From assembly GCF_000768355.1 (NCBI RefSeq), contig NZ_AVPU01000011.1, positions 36,975 through 100,974 on the forward strand: a stretch of 64,000 bases of DNA, in the 5' to 3' direction. Of this stretch, positions 1-11,166 are shown one piece after another (position 1 is the first letter of the stretch; each line of letters starts with the position of its first letter). The notes below the pieces were generated by a model. The model was not told the origin of the DNA. It saw only the letters and a program-made list of their open reading frames with translations, and did no database searches. The translations under genes were made by a program, and so were the position numbers. Origin of the DNA: Lysobacter daejeonensis GH1-9. GTDB taxonomy: Bacteria; Pseudomonadota; Gammaproteobacteria; Xanthomonadales; Xanthomonadaceae.

Positions 1-160
1 CGCAATCAGGGACGTATGGTGCATCGGCTCTCCCAAGGCCTGGAAACAAGGGTATAGGGGCCAATCCCCGCCTCCACAACCCGGACACGGGGCAAGGGGC
101 CCGATCCGGCAAGGTCACGCGCGCGGCCCGGACGGCAGTGTGGCCACGTACAATGTCGCC

Positions 161-2101
<1,941 letters not shown>

Positions 2102-2183
2102 GCCGGCGTTCCGGCCCCTTTTCGGTCCTTGTGCCAGGCTTGTGGCGGGCGCCTACACTGGCACCAACCGCTGAGGATTCGAC

Positions 2184-2744
2184 ATGACGCTTGCCCGCCT
2201 CCTGTCCCGCGCGACGTTGGTCCTGGCGACCGCCCTCGTGGCCACGCCCGGTGGTGCCAAGGAGCCGCGCATGACCCTGCACCTGAGTTCAACCGCGTTC
2301 GCGCATGAGGCGCCGATGCCGGCGCGACTGACCTGCGATGGCGAAGACCGCTCACCCGCGCTGCAGTGGTCGGGCGTGCCCGACGGTACCCGCAGCCTGG
2401 CCCTGGTCGTAGACGACCCGGATGCCCCGGATCCGGCTGCGCCGCGGATGACCTGGGTGCATTGGGTGATCTACAACCTGCCGGCCACTGCTGCGGGGTT
2501 GGCCGAAGGCGCCTCACGGCAGTTGCCCGCAGGCACCCGCGAGGGCGTCAACGATTGGGGCCGTACAGGTTACGGCGGCCCGTGCCCGCCGGTCGGGCGC
2601 CACCGCTACTTCCACAAGCTGTACGCGCTGGACGTGGTGCTGCCGGACCTGGGCCAGCCGGACAAGGCGCGGTTGATGAAGGCGATGGAGGGTCACATCC
2701 TCGCGCACGCTGCGCTGGTTGGCACCTACCAGCGCGGGCACTGA
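2184..2744 (+). CDS. Secreted PEBP-family protein (YbhB/YbcL-like)
   Basis: This 186-residue protein belongs to the phosphatidylethanolamine-binding / Raf-kinase-inhibitor fold family. Bacterial members are YbhB and YbcL; their ligands are poorly known. The diagnostic anion-site motifs are visible: DDPDAPDP near the middle and GPCPPVGRHRY further on. An N-terminal hydrophobic stretch (about residues 5-25, ending near GGAKEP) looks like a Sec signal peptide, so a periplasmic location like YbcL is likely. It stands alone and converges on the SIMPL gene. Family assignment is firm; the biological role is unknown. Confidence 0.88.
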   Translation: MTLARLLSRATLVLATALVATPGGAKEPRMTLHLSSTAFAHEAPMPARLTCDGEDRSPALQWSGVPDGTRSLALVVDDPDAPDPAAPRMTWVHWVIYNLPATAAGLAEGASRQLPAGTREGVNDWGRTGYGGPCPPVGRHRYFHKLYALDVVLPDLGQPDKARLMKAMEGHILAHAALVGTYQRGH

Positions 2745-2853
2745 CCGGTATCGGCCGGCAGGCAGCACTCGCGCGCGTTCGTGCGGTGGCGGAACAAGGG
2801 CTCCAAGCGGCCTCACTCATCCGGCCCGCAAGCGCAGCGTGCGTTCGTTCGGC

Positions 2854-2872
2854 CACGGACCAATGGTCCGTG
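2854..2872. terminator. Perfect 8-bp hairpin between convergent genes
   Basis: CACGGACC and GGTCCGTG form a perfect 8-bp stem around the loop AAT, midway between the converging stop codons at 2744 and 2880. There is no clear T-tract on either strand, so a bidirectional terminator is inferred from position and symmetry. A 14-bp direct repeat, AGCGGCCTCACTCA, occurs at 2806-2819 and 2873-2886 around it. Confidence 0.5.
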
Positions 2873-2879
2873 AGCGGCC

Positions 2880-3593
2880 TCACTCACCCTTCAGGAAGTA
2901 CTCGACCGTCGTCACAACCCGCACGGTCTTGACCTGCGGACTGCCACGGTCGCGGTCGCTGATCGACACCACGCCCTGGTTGGCGCTGCGGATGCCGCCC
3001 AGCCGCGCACCGGAGTCCTTGGCGAACTGTTCGGCGGACTTGCGCGCGTTAGCGGTGGCTTCGGCGATCAGCGCGGGCTTCACCGCATTGAGCTGGGTGT
3101 AGTCGAAGGTGGGTTCGCTGCCGCCACCGTCCTGGCCGCCGATCAGGATGCCCTGGCTGACCAGCTCACCCGTGCGCCGCAGTGACGCGATGGCGTCGGT
3201 CACGCGGCTGGTGCGCAAGGTGACGGTGGCGGAGTAGCGGTAACGTTCCGGCGGCCGGTTCTCGCCGTAGGCCCAGGCCCAGCGGTCCTCCAGTCGCGGC
3301 GGCGAGACCACGATTTCCTCCGGCTTGAACCCGGCCTTGGTGAAGAACTCGCGGATCGTCACGGTGTTCGCGTCCAGTTGCCGCTGCACCTGTGGCAGGT
3401 CGTTGCCGGCAACGGTGTGCGACAGCGGCCACACCACCAGATCCGCGTCGACGATCTTCTCCGCCGAACCCTTGACCGTGACGAAGCGGTCCTGGGTCTT
3501 CAGCCGCGCCATGCCCTGGGCGGCGAACCAGCCGGCGGCCGCCAGGCCCAGCGCCAGCACGACGGCGGCCGCGAGCGAACGGGATGCAGTCAT
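2880..3593 (-). CDS. SIMPL domain (DUF541) periplasmic protein
   Basis: A 237-residue SIMPL/DUF541 protein with an N-terminal signal anchor (ALAAAVVLALGLAAAGWFAA, approximate). The family hallmark VTVKGSAEKIVDADL follows the membrane segment, and the repeated small beta-alpha blocks typical of SIMPL fill the rest. Members are periplasmic or membrane-attached; the E. coli homologue YggE is linked to oxidative-stress relief, but the biochemistry is unsettled. The start at 3593 is chosen because AAGGAG lies 7 bases upstream and because the signal sequence begins there; longer in-frame openings have no signal. It is divergent from fmdB. Confidence 0.88.
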   Translation of the reverse strand: MTASRSLAAAVVLALGLAAAGWFAAQGMARLKTQDRFVTVKGSAEKIVDADLVVWPLSHTVAGNDLPQVQRQLDANTVTIREFFTKAGFKPEEIVVSPPRLEDRWAWAYGENRPPERYRYSATVTLRTSRVTDAIASLRRTGELVSQGILIGGQDGGGSEPTFDYTQLNAVKPALIAEATANARKSAEQFAKDSGARLGGIRSANQGVVSISDRDRGSPQVKTVRVVTTVEYFLKGE

Positions 3594-3827
3594 TGCGCGT
3601 CTCCTTGCGAATGTGAGCCTTGAGCATAGCGTTGCCAGCTGAACCGTGGTCCGCCGGGACCGCGAGACCGAGGTCCTGTATCGTGCGCAGCCGACCGGGA
3701 GCCTTGATTCCGGCCCACGCGCCCGCATTCCGCAGGGCACGGCGCGCCTCGGGCGACGCCTCCACTCCTTCCGCGGTGCGGTGCCGGCCAGGCGCGCGCA
3801 CCGCCCCACGCCAACCAGTTGCACGCC

Positions 3828-4133
3828 ATGCCCATCTACGCCTTCGAATGTGCCGCCTGCGGCCACAGCTTTGACCGCCTGCAGAAGATGTCCGATGCGG
3901 ACCCCACCGACTGCCCGTCCTGCGGGGCGCCCCAGGTGCGCCGCCAGCTGACCGCGCCGCAGTTCCGTCTGGCCGGGGGCGGCTGGTACGAGACCGACTT
4001 CAAGAAGGACGGCGACAAGAAGCGCAATCTGGCCGGGGAGGGCAGTTCCGGTGCCCCGAAGGCCGGCGACTCCAAGCCGGCCGAAGCCAAGCCGGCCGCC
4101 GCGCCCGCCGGCAAGCCCGCAGGCAACGACTGA
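3828..4133 (+). CDS. FmdB-family zinc-ribbon regulatory protein
   Basis: A 101-residue protein. The first 45 residues are the FmdB/CxxC_CxxC_SSSS zinc ribbon: MPIYAFECAACGHSF, then CPSCGAPQVRRQLTAPQF, then a GGGWYETDFK segment. The remainder is a low-complexity Lys/Ala/Pro tail. Function is not established; the founding member was proposed to regulate formamide/amide uptake, and a zinc-ribbon FmdB gene often sits just upstream of aspS in this bacterial group. Here a reversed DUF3011-like gene intervenes. The ATG at 3828 opens the conserved MPIY start; a TTG nine bases earlier is less likely. Confidence 0.85.
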   Translation: MPIYAFECAACGHSFDRLQKMSDADPTDCPSCGAPQVRRQLTAPQFRLAGGGWYETDFKKDGDKKRNLAGEGSSGAPKAGDSKPAEAKPAAAPAGKPAGND

Positions 4134-4136
4134 GCC

Positions 4137-5033
4137 TCAGCGCGCGCCGAACCGTGCCCGGCAATTTCCGCTGACCCACAGCCCGACGCGATCGTCATAG
4201 CCCCAGTTGTGCCGCTCGACGCAGCGGGCATTCGGCAGCAACTCCATCACATACGGCCGGCCACGGCTGCGATCCCAGGCGCAGGTGGTATGACCGGGGC
4301 CACTGGCGACGCAGGTGACCGAGTAGGCGCCCGGGCCCCAACCCTGGCCCTGCCCCGGTCCAAAGACGCCGCGACAACCATCGTCCACCCAGACCTCGCC
4401 GCGGCTGGAACCCCAGGTGCGGCCCTGGGTGCATGGGGCGCTGGATAACTGCCGCTCCAGCCGTGAGCTGCCGCGCCACGGAGTGGGGCAGGTCCTCGGG
4501 CGCGAGCCGGTGCTCTCGCAGACCACCCGGTTTCCGCCAGCGCCGGGTGCGTCGTGGGATTCCGCGAATTCGCCGCGGCAACCACCGCTGACGAACACTT
4601 GCCCCCACTGCGACTGCCACGTGCGCCCTTCAACGCAATCGCCGCGCGACAGTTGGCGCACCAATCGCGAATGGCCCTGCCACGGGGTGCGGCACGTGTG
4701 CCCCCGGCCGTCCGTGCTTTCGCAGCGCATGGTCTGCGTGCCGCTGGAAGGTGGCGGGGCGCTGCCGCGCAGGGATTGGGCAATGTCGGACTTGATCCGG
4801 CTGAAGCCCCAGTTGGAGCGGTTGACCTGGTCAAGGTAGAAGCGCAGCTGGTCGTCAGGGATGCGGCGGCCGCCGGATTGATCTTCGTACTCCAGGCTGA
4901 TGACCCGGACCTGGTCGTTGTAGGAAAGAGTGCGCAGGTTCTCCGGGGCATAGGCGCGGGGGGCCTGGGCCAGGGCCGGCGCGAGCGCAAGCAGGCAGAG
5001 CAAGGCAAGCAGGATCGACAGGTTACGCTTCAT
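4137..5033 (-). CDS. Secreted protein with three DUF3011-like repeats
   Basis: A 298-residue exported protein with a clear Sec signal peptide (ILLALLCLLALAPALAQA). The first part is unique. It is followed by three cysteine-containing repeats of roughly 55-60 residues, each with the pattern C-E/V-S ... TC..PW.G.SRL.RQLS..C..GRTW......V.V..GC.G.F. The first two are close copies; the third (ending at the C-terminus) has diverged to SVTCVASG...RCVERHNWGYD. The pattern fits DUF3011, a family known mainly from Xanthomonadaceae and related Proteobacteria and of unknown function. SD GGAGGAG precedes the ATG. Even numbers of Cys per repeat suggest disulfides in the periplasm or outside. Confidence 0.8.
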   Translation of the reverse strand: MKRNLSILLALLCLLALAPALAQAPRAYAPENLRTLSYNDQVRVISLEYEDQSGGRRIPDDQLRFYLDQVNRSNWGFSRIKSDIAQSLRGSAPPPSSGTQTMRCESTDGRGHTCRTPWQGHSRLVRQLSRGDCVEGRTWQSQWGQVFVSGGCRGEFAESHDAPGAGGNRVVCESTGSRPRTCPTPWRGSSRLERQLSSAPCTQGRTWGSSRGEVWVDDGCRGVFGPGQGQGWGPGAYSVTCVASGPGHTTCAWDRSRGRPYVMELLPNARCVERHNWGYDDRVGLWVSGNCRARFGAR

Positions 5034-5216
5034 GATGGGCTCCTCCAGTCATCCATACGGGCGCCCGGCGCCCGCCCGGCCACGCGGTCGGCCTGCGAGG
5101 CCGGTCCCGACGCGGTGGCGCAAGTACGGCGTGCTACCAGTTAAAATGGCGTGTTTGTCGGCGTCACGCCGACCCAGCGGCCTGACCGCCGCCGCAACCC
5201 CCACCCGGAGTTCTGC

Positions 5217-6980
5217 ATGCGTACCCACTTCTGCGGCCTCGTCGACGAGGCGCTGATCGGCCAGACCGTCACCCTGTGCGGCTGGGCCGACGTCGCCCGC
5301 GACCTTGGCGGCCTGTGCTTCATCGACCTGCGCGACCACGAGGGCATCGTCCAGATCGTCGCCGAGCCCGATGCGGCCACCGCCGGCAACGCCGAAGTCA
5401 TCGCAGCGGCCGCGGCCGTGGGCTACGAGGATTGCCTGCGCATCACCGGCGTGGTCCGCGCCCGCCACGCGGTCAACGACAAGATCCGCACCGGCAAGGT
5501 GGAAGTGGTCGCGACGAAGATCGAGCTGCTCAACAAGGCCGAGCCGCTGCCGTTCCACGCCCACGAGAACCCGGGCGAGGACATCCGCCTCAAGTACCGC
5601 TACCTGGACCTGCGCACCCCCGCAATGCAGCGCAAGATGCGCACCCGCACCCGGCTGGTGTCGGCGCTGCGCCACTACCTCGACGCGCGCGGCTTCCAGG
5701 ACATCGAGACCCCGATCCTGACCAAGGCCACGCCGGAAGGCGCGCGCGACTTCCTGGTGCCGGCGCGCATGCACCCCGGCGAGTTCTACGCGCTGCCGCA
5801 GTCGCCGCAGCTGTTCAAGCAGATCCTGATGATGGCGGGCTTCGACCGCTACTACCAGATCGCCCGCTGCTTCCGCGACGAGGCGCTGCGCGCCGACCGC
5901 CAGCTCGAGTTCACCCAGCTCGACATGGAATTCGCGTGGGTCGCCGAACGCGACGTGCAGGATCTCACCGAGGACATGATCCGCCACGTCTTCCGCGAGG
6001 TGATGGACGTGGAGCTCGCCGCCCAGTTCCCGCGCATGACCTACGCCGAGGCCATGCGCCGCTACGGCTCGGACAAGCCGGACCTGCGCATTGCGCTGGA
6101 GTTCGTCGACGTGGCCGAGCTGGTGAAGGGCTGTGAGTTCAAGGTCTTCACCGATGCCGCCGACGATGCCGATGGCCGCGTGGTTGCGCTGCGTATCCCG
6201 GGCGGCGCGTCGTTGTCGCGCAAGCAGATTGACGAGTACGCCGCGCACGCCGCCAAGTACGGCGCGAAGGGCGTGGCCTACGTGAAGCTGGATGAGGCCG
6301 GTGCGATCAATTCGCCGATCGCCAAGTTCTTCAGCGAAGACGCGTTCAAGGCACTGCTGGAGGCCATCGGCCTGCAGAACGGCGACATCGCCTTCTTCGG
6401 CGCCGGCAAGTACAAGACCGTCAGCGACTTCATGGGCGCGCTGCGCCTCAAGGCCGGCAAGGACTTCAACCTCGTCGCCGACGGCTGGGCGCCGCTGTGG
6501 GTGACCGACTTCCCGATGTTCGAGTGGGACGAGGAGGAAGGCCGCTACGTGGCGCTGCACCACCCCTTCACCGCGCCGGCCGTGGATTCCATCGAGGATC
6601 TGCGCGCGAATGCCAAGACCGCGGTGTCGCGTGGCTACGACATGGTGCTCAACGGCAACGAGATCGGCGGCGGTTCGATCCGCATCCACAACTCGGCGAT
6701 GCAGTCGGCGGTGTTCGAGCTGCTGGGCATCGGCGCCGAGGAGGCCGCGGGCAAGTTCGGCTTCCTGCTCGACGCGCTGAAGTACGGCGCGCCGCCGCAC
6801 GGCGGCATCGCCTTCGGCATCGACCGCATCGCCGCGCTGATGGCCGGCAGCGAGTCGATCCGCGACGTCATCGCCTTCCCCAAGACCACCACCGCGCAGT
6901 GCCTGATGACCGATGCGCCGTCGCCGATCCCCGACGCGCAGCTGGCGGAAGTGCACGTGCAGGTGCGCCCCAAGGCTTGA
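5217..6980 (+). CDS. aspS: Aspartyl-tRNA synthetase
   Basis: This 587-residue protein is a bacterial-type class II aspartyl-tRNA synthetase, which charges tRNA-Asp with aspartate in the cytosol. Order: N-terminal OB-fold anticodon-binding domain ([18 protein letters not shown]), class II motif 2 ([21 protein letters not shown]), the bacterial GAD insertion in the middle, and motif 3 ([15 protein letters not shown]) near the C-terminus. Residue 30 is Leu. In studied enzymes Leu here marks discriminating (Asp-only) AspRS, while His marks non-discriminating ones. The ATG at 5217 gives the standard length; upstream in-frame sequence is Pro/Arg-rich leader. A TAAAAT hexamer at 5142-5147 could be a -10 element. 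Confidence 0.97.
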   Translation: MRTHFCGLVDEALIGQTVTLCGWADVARDLGGLCFIDLRDHEGIVQIVAEPDAATAGNAEVIAAAAAVGYEDCLRITGVVRARHAVNDKIRTGKVEVVATKIELLNKAEPLPFHAHENPGEDIRLKYRYLDLRTPAMQRKMRTRTRLVSALRHYLDARGFQDIETPILTKATPEGARDFLVPARMHPGEFYALPQSPQLFKQILMMAGFDRYYQIARCFRDEALRADRQLEFTQLDMEFAWVAERDVQDLTEDMIRHVFREVMDVELAAQFPRMTYAEAMRRYGSDKPDLRIALEFVDVAELVKGCEFKVFTDAADDADGRVVALRIPGGASLSRKQIDEYAAHAAKYGAKGVAYVKLDEAGAINSPIAKFFSEDAFKALLEAIGLQNGDIAFFGAGKYKTVSDFMGALRLKAGKDFNLVADGWAPLWVTDFPMFEWDEEEGRYVALHHPFTAPAVDSIEDLRANAKTAVSRGYDMVLNGNEIGGGSIRIHNSAMQSAVFELLGIGAEEAAGKFGFLLDALKYGAPPHGGIAFGIDRIAALMAGSESIRDVIAFPKTTTAQCLMTDAPSPIPDAQLAEVHVQVRPKA

Positions 6981-7027
6981 CCTGGCCCGCCAGGACCTGA
7001 TCAGCAACCGACCCGGAGTTGACCGTA

Positions 7028-7312
7028 ATGACCGAAACCGCTTTCGCCCTGCAGTGGGAAAAACTGGCCAATGAAGGCGCCGACGCCACCCTGGTGACCG
7101 AGCGCGCCCGCGTGTTCGGCGGCTGGCTGGTGCGCGTGGGCACTGCCGCCAATGCCATGTCGCTGGCATTCGTTCCGGACGGCGAAGGCCGCTGGGACGG
7201 CGAGGACTTCGGCGAGGACGACTACGAGTACGACGAGGACGAAGAAGAGGAAGAAGGCGAGGACGAGGAAGAAGAGGAAGACGAGGAGTACGAGGAAGAA
7301 GACAAGGCCTGA
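7028..7312 (+). CDS. Small protein with polyacidic C-terminal tail
   Basis: A 94-residue protein of unknown function. The first 55 residues look folded (ALQWEKLANEG ... ARVFGGWLVRVG ... SLAFVPDGEGRW). The last 35 or so are almost entirely Asp/Glu with a few Tyr and end in EDKA. It lies 47 bp after aspS with an SD-like GGAG before the ATG, so cotranscription is possible. The acidic tail is encoded by a GAN-rich low-complexity stretch and may vary in length between strains. I cannot name a family; it could be a nucleic-acid mimic, a chaperone-like acidic tail, or a metal-binding tail. Confidence 0.75.
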   Translation: MTETAFALQWEKLANEGADATLVTERARVFGGWLVRVGTAANAMSLAFVPDGEGRWDGEDFGEDDYEYDEDEEEEEGEDEEEEEDEEYEEEDKA

Positions 7313-7369
7313 GTCTTCGCGTCCGTCGTCGGCGGGCAGTGGCGCCTGCAGCGCGCTGGCCGCCGGCAG

Positions 7370-7906
7370 ATGACACTTCCCACGCCCATGCCCACGATCC
7401 GCCGCGCCACCGTCGACGACGCCCCGGTCCTCTCGGACCTAGCGCGTCGTACCTTCATCGAGACCTTCGGCCACATGTATCCGCCGGAGGATCTCGCTGC
7501 GTTCCTCGCCGATGCTTACGACGTGGACAAGCAGCGCGTCATCCTCGCCCACCCGGACTATGCGGTGTGGTTGCTCGAGGACGACGGCGTGGCCGTCGGC
7601 CATGCGGCCGCCGGTCCTTGCGGTCTCCCGCATCCGGATGTCCGCCCCGGTGACGGCGAGCTCAAGCGGCTTTACGTGCTGAAGTCGCACCAGAGCGGCG
7701 GCTGGGGTGGTCGCCTGTTCAAGACCGTGCTCGACTGGCTGGAGCGCGACGGCCCACGCACGGTGTGGATTGGCGTGTGGTCCGAGAACCTTGGCGCACA
7801 GCGCTTCTACGCCCGTGCCGGCTTCGAGCACGTGGGCGACTACGAGTTCCCCGTGGGCCGCGTCCGCGACCACGAATTCATCCTGCGCCGCCTGCCTCCG
7901 CGCTAA
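7370..7906 (+). CDS. GNAT family N-acetyltransferase
   Basis: A 178-residue acyl-CoA-dependent acetyltransferase fold. The GNAT order is visible: N-terminal TIRRATVDDAPVLSDLARRTF, the beta4/acetyl-CoA loop LKRLYVLKSHQSGGWGGRLF (the Q/R-x-x-G-x-G/A loop is represented by QSGGWGG), and the C-terminal motif NLGAQRFYARAGFEHVGDYEF. The substrate cannot be predicted. A second in-frame ATG at 7388 (MPTIRRAT) is an equally good start; neither has a strong ribosome-binding site. Confidence 0.87.
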   Translation: MTLPTPMPTIRRATVDDAPVLSDLARRTFIETFGHMYPPEDLAAFLADAYDVDKQRVILAHPDYAVWLLEDDGVAVGHAAAGPCGLPHPDVRPGDGELKRLYVLKSHQSGGWGGRLFKTVLDWLERDGPRTVWIGVWSENLGAQRFYARAGFEHVGDYEFPVGRVRDHEFILRRLPPR

Positions 7907-7954
7907 CGGGTTTGGGTGCACAATCCCGTCAGGCCCACCACGAGGAGCAGGGCG

Positions 7955-8497
7955 ATGGGACGACAAGCATTCCCCATGCATGGGTTGGGTGTGGCGCTGG
8001 CCGCCGCGTTGCTGGCCTGTGCTTGCGCCAGCACGCGCGAGGCCGTGGGTGCCGGCGCCTTGACCGCACAGGGGCCGGTGACGGTGTCCTGGCAGGACCC
8101 GGCCGGCTTCTCCGAGCCGACCTTCGGTGCGATGACCGTGGATCGCGGCACCTGGATCCGGCCATTGGCCGAATATCTGCGCGAGCAGGCCGAGCGCCTG
8201 CTGCCGCCGGGGCACCGTCTGGACGTCGAATTGCTTGACGTGAATCGCGCGGGCGAATACGAGCCCGGCCGCACGCCAGCGGGCAGTGACTTCCGCGTCG
8301 TCCGCGACATCTACCCGCCGCGCATCCACCTGCGTTTCCGCCACCTGGATGGCAGCGGCGCGGTGGTGGCCGAAGGCGAGCGGCGCCTGGTCGACGTCGG
8401 CTTCCTGCAGCGATCCGGCGCGCTCGACACCGATCCGCTGCGGTTCGAGAAGCGCCTGCTCGACGACTGGCTGCGCCGCGAACTGGGCGCGCGATGA
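7955..8497 (+). CDS. DUF3016-like lipoprotein
   Basis: A 180-residue predicted lipoprotein. The N-terminal hydrophobic segment ends at LLACACAS, a plausible lipobox. The mature part reads VTVSWQDPAGFSE ... YLREQAERLLPPGHRL ... DIYPPRIHLRFRHLDG, the conserved string I associate with DUF3016, a periplasmic family of unknown function common in Xanthomonadaceae and Shewanella. SD GAGGAG lies 10 bases before the ATG. It overlaps the next gene by 4 bp (ATGA), so the two are probably translated together. Confidence 0.8.
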   Translation: MGRQAFPMHGLGVALAAALLACACASTREAVGAGALTAQGPVTVSWQDPAGFSEPTFGAMTVDRGTWIRPLAEYLREQAERLLPPGHRLDVELLDVNRAGEYEPGRTPAGSDFRVVRDIYPPRIHLRFRHLDGSGAVVAEGERRLVDVGFLQRSGALDTDPLRFEKRLLDDWLRRELGAR

Positions 8498-9171
8498 GCC
8501 TGCGTGGCACCGCATCGATCGAGGGCACTGCCGGCCGGCGGGTACTGCTGTTGCCCGGCCTGTGGTTGCCCCGTGCGTCAATGCGCTGGCACGCCCATCG
8601 ACTGCGCCAGGCCGGCTACGCCCCGCATCTGTTCGGGTACGCGCCGGTGACCCGCGGTCCCGACGCGGTGATCCCAGCGTTGGCCGAAGCCCTGCGCACC
8701 CCCACCGACGTGGTGGCGCACAGCCTGGGCGGGCTGCTGGCCCTGCGGACCCTGCAGCGTTACCCCGACCTGCCGGTTGGGCGCGTGGTCTGCCTGGGCT
8801 CCCCGTTGGCCGGCAGTGCCGCCGCCGAGGGGTTGGCCAGCCGCGCGCTGGGCGCCGCTTGCCTGGGCCGGTCGGCCGACCTGCTGCGCGCGGGGTGCCG
8901 GGACTGGCACGGGCGTGCGCAGGTCGGCGTGGTTGCCGGCGACCGGCCGATGGGGCTGGGGCAGATGTTCGGCCAGTTCCCCGGCCCCAGTGACGGCACC
9001 GTGGCCGTCACCGAAACCCGCCTGCCGGGCCTGTCCGACCACGCGGTGATTCCGGCCAGCCATTCCGGCCTGCTGTTCTCGGACGAGGCCGCCCAACTGG
9101 CCTTGCAGTTTCTCGGGGAGGGGCGCTTTGGCGGGCCCCGCGACCCGTCTCCGCCCGGTGCCGTTGCGTGA
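8494..9171 (+). CDS. Alpha/beta-hydrolase (lipase-like)
   Basis: A 225-residue alpha/beta-hydrolase. The nucleophile elbow is AHSLGG (family GxSxG with Ala in the first position), preceded by the oxyanion strand VLLLPGLWLP. A likely catalytic Asp is in PSDGTVAV and the His in PASHSGLLF. No signal peptide is seen, so it acts in the cytosol. It resembles the esterase/PGAP1-lipase type of short hydrolase; the substrate is unknown. It is translationally coupled to the upstream DUF3016-like gene by a 4-bp overlap. Confidence 0.85.
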   Translation: MSLRGTASIEGTAGRRVLLLPGLWLPRASMRWHAHRLRQAGYAPHLFGYAPVTRGPDAVIPALAEALRTPTDVVAHSLGGLLALRTLQRYPDLPVGRVVCLGSPLAGSAAAEGLASRALGAACLGRSADLLRAGCRDWHGRAQVGVVAGDRPMGLGQMFGQFPGPSDGTVAVTETRLPGLSDHAVIPASHSGLLFSDEAAQLALQFLGEGRFGGPRDPSPPGAVA

Positions 9172-9198
9172 CGGACAGCACGCAGCCGCGGACGGGCC

Positions 9199-9204
9199 TA
9201 TAAT
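9199..9204 (+). promoter_or_regulatory. Consensus -10 box (TATAAT) before yebC
   Basis: A perfect TATAAT lies 40 bp before the yebC ATG, just after the hydrolase gene ends. No good -35 hexamer is visible at 16-18 bp spacing (the sequence there is GC-rich), so this is a probable yebC-ruvCA promoter resting on the -10 match alone. Confidence 0.5.
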
Positions 9205-9243
9205 TCCGCGCTGCAACATTCCATCCCAGGACCGCAGATCCCT

Positions 9244-9984
9244 ATGGCTGGCCATTCCAAGTGGGCCAACATCCAGCACCGCAAAGGCGCACAGGACGCC
9301 AAGCGGGGCAAGATGTTCACCAAGATCATCCGTGAAATCTCCGTGGCCGCCCGCACCAGCGGTGGCGACCCGGGCAACAACCCGCGCCTGCGCGTGGCCA
9401 TCGACAAGGCGCTGGGCGCCAACATGTCCAAGGACGTGGTCGAGCGTGCCATCAAGAAGGCCACCGGCGAGCTGGAAGGCGTCAATTACGAGGAAATCCG
9501 CTACGAGGGCTACGCCCCCGGTGGCGTGGCGGTGATCGTCGACTGCCTGACCGACAACAAGGTCCGCACCGTGGCCGACGTGCGCCATGCCTTCAGCAAG
9601 TTCGGCGGCAACCTGGGCACCGACGGCTCGGTGGCCTTCATGTTCAAGAAGACCGGTGTGCTGAGCTTCGCCCCCGGCGCGAACGAGGAACAGGTCACCG
9701 AAGCCGCGATCGAAGCCGGCGCCGATGACATCGTCGTGTATCCGGAAGACGGTTCGATCGACGTCCTGACCTCGCCCGACGCCTTCGCTGCAGTGCGCGA
9801 TGCGATGGACGCCGCCGGCCTCAAGGCCGACCAGTCCGAAGTCACCTACCGCGCCGACAACGACATCGCCGTCGCCGGGGAGACCGCGCAGCAGGTGGCC
9901 AGGCTGCTGGACTGGCTGGAGGATCTGGACGACGTGCAGAACGTCTACTCCAACGCCGAACTGGGCGAGGACGCCTACGCCTGA
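9244..9984 (+). CDS. yebC: YebC/PmpR-family translation and regulatory factor
   Basis: This 246-residue protein opens with the family signature [21 protein letters not shown]. The family was long annotated as a transcriptional regulator; recent work on relatives assigns a role in relieving ribosome stalling at proline-rich sequences. Other conserved segments seen are [31 protein letters not shown] and a C-terminal [19 protein letters not shown]. It sits directly upstream of ruvC, the usual place for this gene in Proteobacteria, with 16 bp between them. Confidence 0.96.
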   Translation: MAGHSKWANIQHRKGAQDAKRGKMFTKIIREISVAARTSGGDPGNNPRLRVAIDKALGANMSKDVVERAIKKATGELEGVNYEEIRYEGYAPGGVAVIVDCLTDNKVRTVADVRHAFSKFGGNLGTDGSVAFMFKKTGVLSFAPGANEEQVTEAAIEAGADDIVVYPEDGSIDVLTSPDAFAAVRDAMDAAGLKADQSEVTYRADNDIAVAGETAQQVARLLDWLEDLDDVQNVYSNAELGEDAYA

Positions 9985-10000
9985 CGGCGTCGGCCATGAC

Positions 10001-10528
10001 GTGACCCGCATCCTCGGCATCGACCCGGGCTCGCAGCGCACCGGCGTGGGCATCATTGATGTCGCGCCCGGCGGCCGCTGCACCTACGTGCACTGCGAGG
10101 CTCTCGTGTTGCTCGACGCCGAGGATTTCCCGTCGCGGCTGGGGCTGCTGTGCGAAGGCCTGGAACGCGTGCTGGATGAATGGCAGCCGCAGGAAGTGGC
10201 GATCGAAAGCGTGTTCATGGACAAGTCCGCGACCTCGGCGCTGAAGCTGGGCCACGCGCGCGGTGCCGCACTGGCCACGGTGGTGCGGCGCAAGGTGCCC
10301 ATCGCCGAATACGGTCCACGCGTGGTCAAACAGTCGCTGGTCGGCCGCGGTGCCGCGGACAAGGACCAGGTGCAGCACATGGTGCGCCTGCTGCTCAACC
10401 TGCCGGCGGTCAAGCTGCAGGCCGACGCGGCCGACGCATTGGCCATCGCACTCACCCACGCGCACATGCGCGAGACCGCCGCACGCACCGGCGTGGCCAC
10501 CGCGCTGCTGCGCCGCAAGGGAACATGA
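10001..10528 (+). CDS. ruvC: Holliday junction resolvase RuvC
   Basis: RuvC is the dimeric endonuclease that cuts Holliday junctions moved by RuvAB. The 175-residue protein shows the four acidic metal-binding positions: Asp in ILGIDPGSQ at the N-terminus, Glu in VAIESVF in the middle, and the two Asp of [14 protein letters not shown] near the C-terminus. The GTG at 10001 is chosen because it places TRILGIDPG at the N-terminus; no in-frame ATG gives a better match. ruvA follows after 4 bp. Confidence 0.96.
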   Translation: MTRILGIDPGSQRTGVGIIDVAPGGRCTYVHCEALVLLDAEDFPSRLGLLCEGLERVLDEWQPQEVAIESVFMDKSATSALKLGHARGAALATVVRRKVPIAEYGPRVVKQSLVGRGAADKDQVQHMVRLLLNLPAVKLQADAADALAIALTHAHMRETAARTGVATALLRRKGT

Positions 10529-10532
10529 CCGC

Positions 10533-11123
10533 ATGATCGGACGACTCAAGGGCATCCTGGTGCACAAGCAGCCGCCGTGGCTGGTGGTGGACGTGCACGG
10601 CGTGGGTTACGAGCTGGAGGCGCCGATGAGCACCTTCTACGACCTGCCCGACCTCGGCCGCGAGGTGGCGCTGTTCACCCACTACGCGCAGAAGGAGGAC
10701 AGCGTGTCGCTGTATGGCTTCCTGCGCGAGGCCGAGCGCCGCCTGTTCCGCGACGTGCAGAAGGTCACCGGCATCGGCGCGAAGATCGCGCTGGCGGTGC
10801 TGTCGGGCGTGTCTGTGGACGAGTTCGCCCGGCTGGTGCAGGCCGGCGACATCACCGCGCTGACCCGCATCCCCGGCATCGGCAAGAAGACCGCCGAGCG
10901 CATGGTGGTGGAACTGCGCGACCGCGCCGCCGACCTGGCCGGCGCCGGCGCCACCCTCAACGTGCCCGGCGCGCCCGCCGACGCCCAGTCCGAAGCGGTC
11001 ATCGCCCTGCAGCAGCTCGGCTACAAGCCGGCCGAGGCCGTGCGCATGGCCCGCGATGCCACCGAAGCCGGCGACGATGCCGCCACCATCATCCGCAAAG
11101 CGCTAAAGTCCGCGCTTCGCTGA
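10533..11123 (+). CDS. ruvA: Holliday junction branch migration protein RuvA
   Basis: RuvA binds four-way junctions as a tetramer and recruits the RuvB motor. The 196-residue protein has the N-terminal OB domain ([27 protein letters not shown]), two helix-hairpin-helix motifs ([21 protein letters not shown] and [23 protein letters not shown]), and the C-terminal RuvB-interacting helical domain ([20 protein letters not shown]). It is in one operon with ruvC; ruvB is separated from it by kup. Confidence 0.97.
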   Translation: MIGRLKGILVHKQPPWLVVDVHGVGYELEAPMSTFYDLPDLGREVALFTHYAQKEDSVSLYGFLREAERRLFRDVQKVTGIGAKIALAVLSGVSVDEFARLVQAGDITALTRIPGIGKKTAERMVVELRDRAADLAGAGATLNVPGAPADAQSEAVIALQQLGYKPAEAVRMARDATEAGDDAATIIRKALKSALR

Positions 11124-11166
11124 CCTGTCGGTGGCCAGGACGGCCGCCCTCCAAGCAGACAACTCC

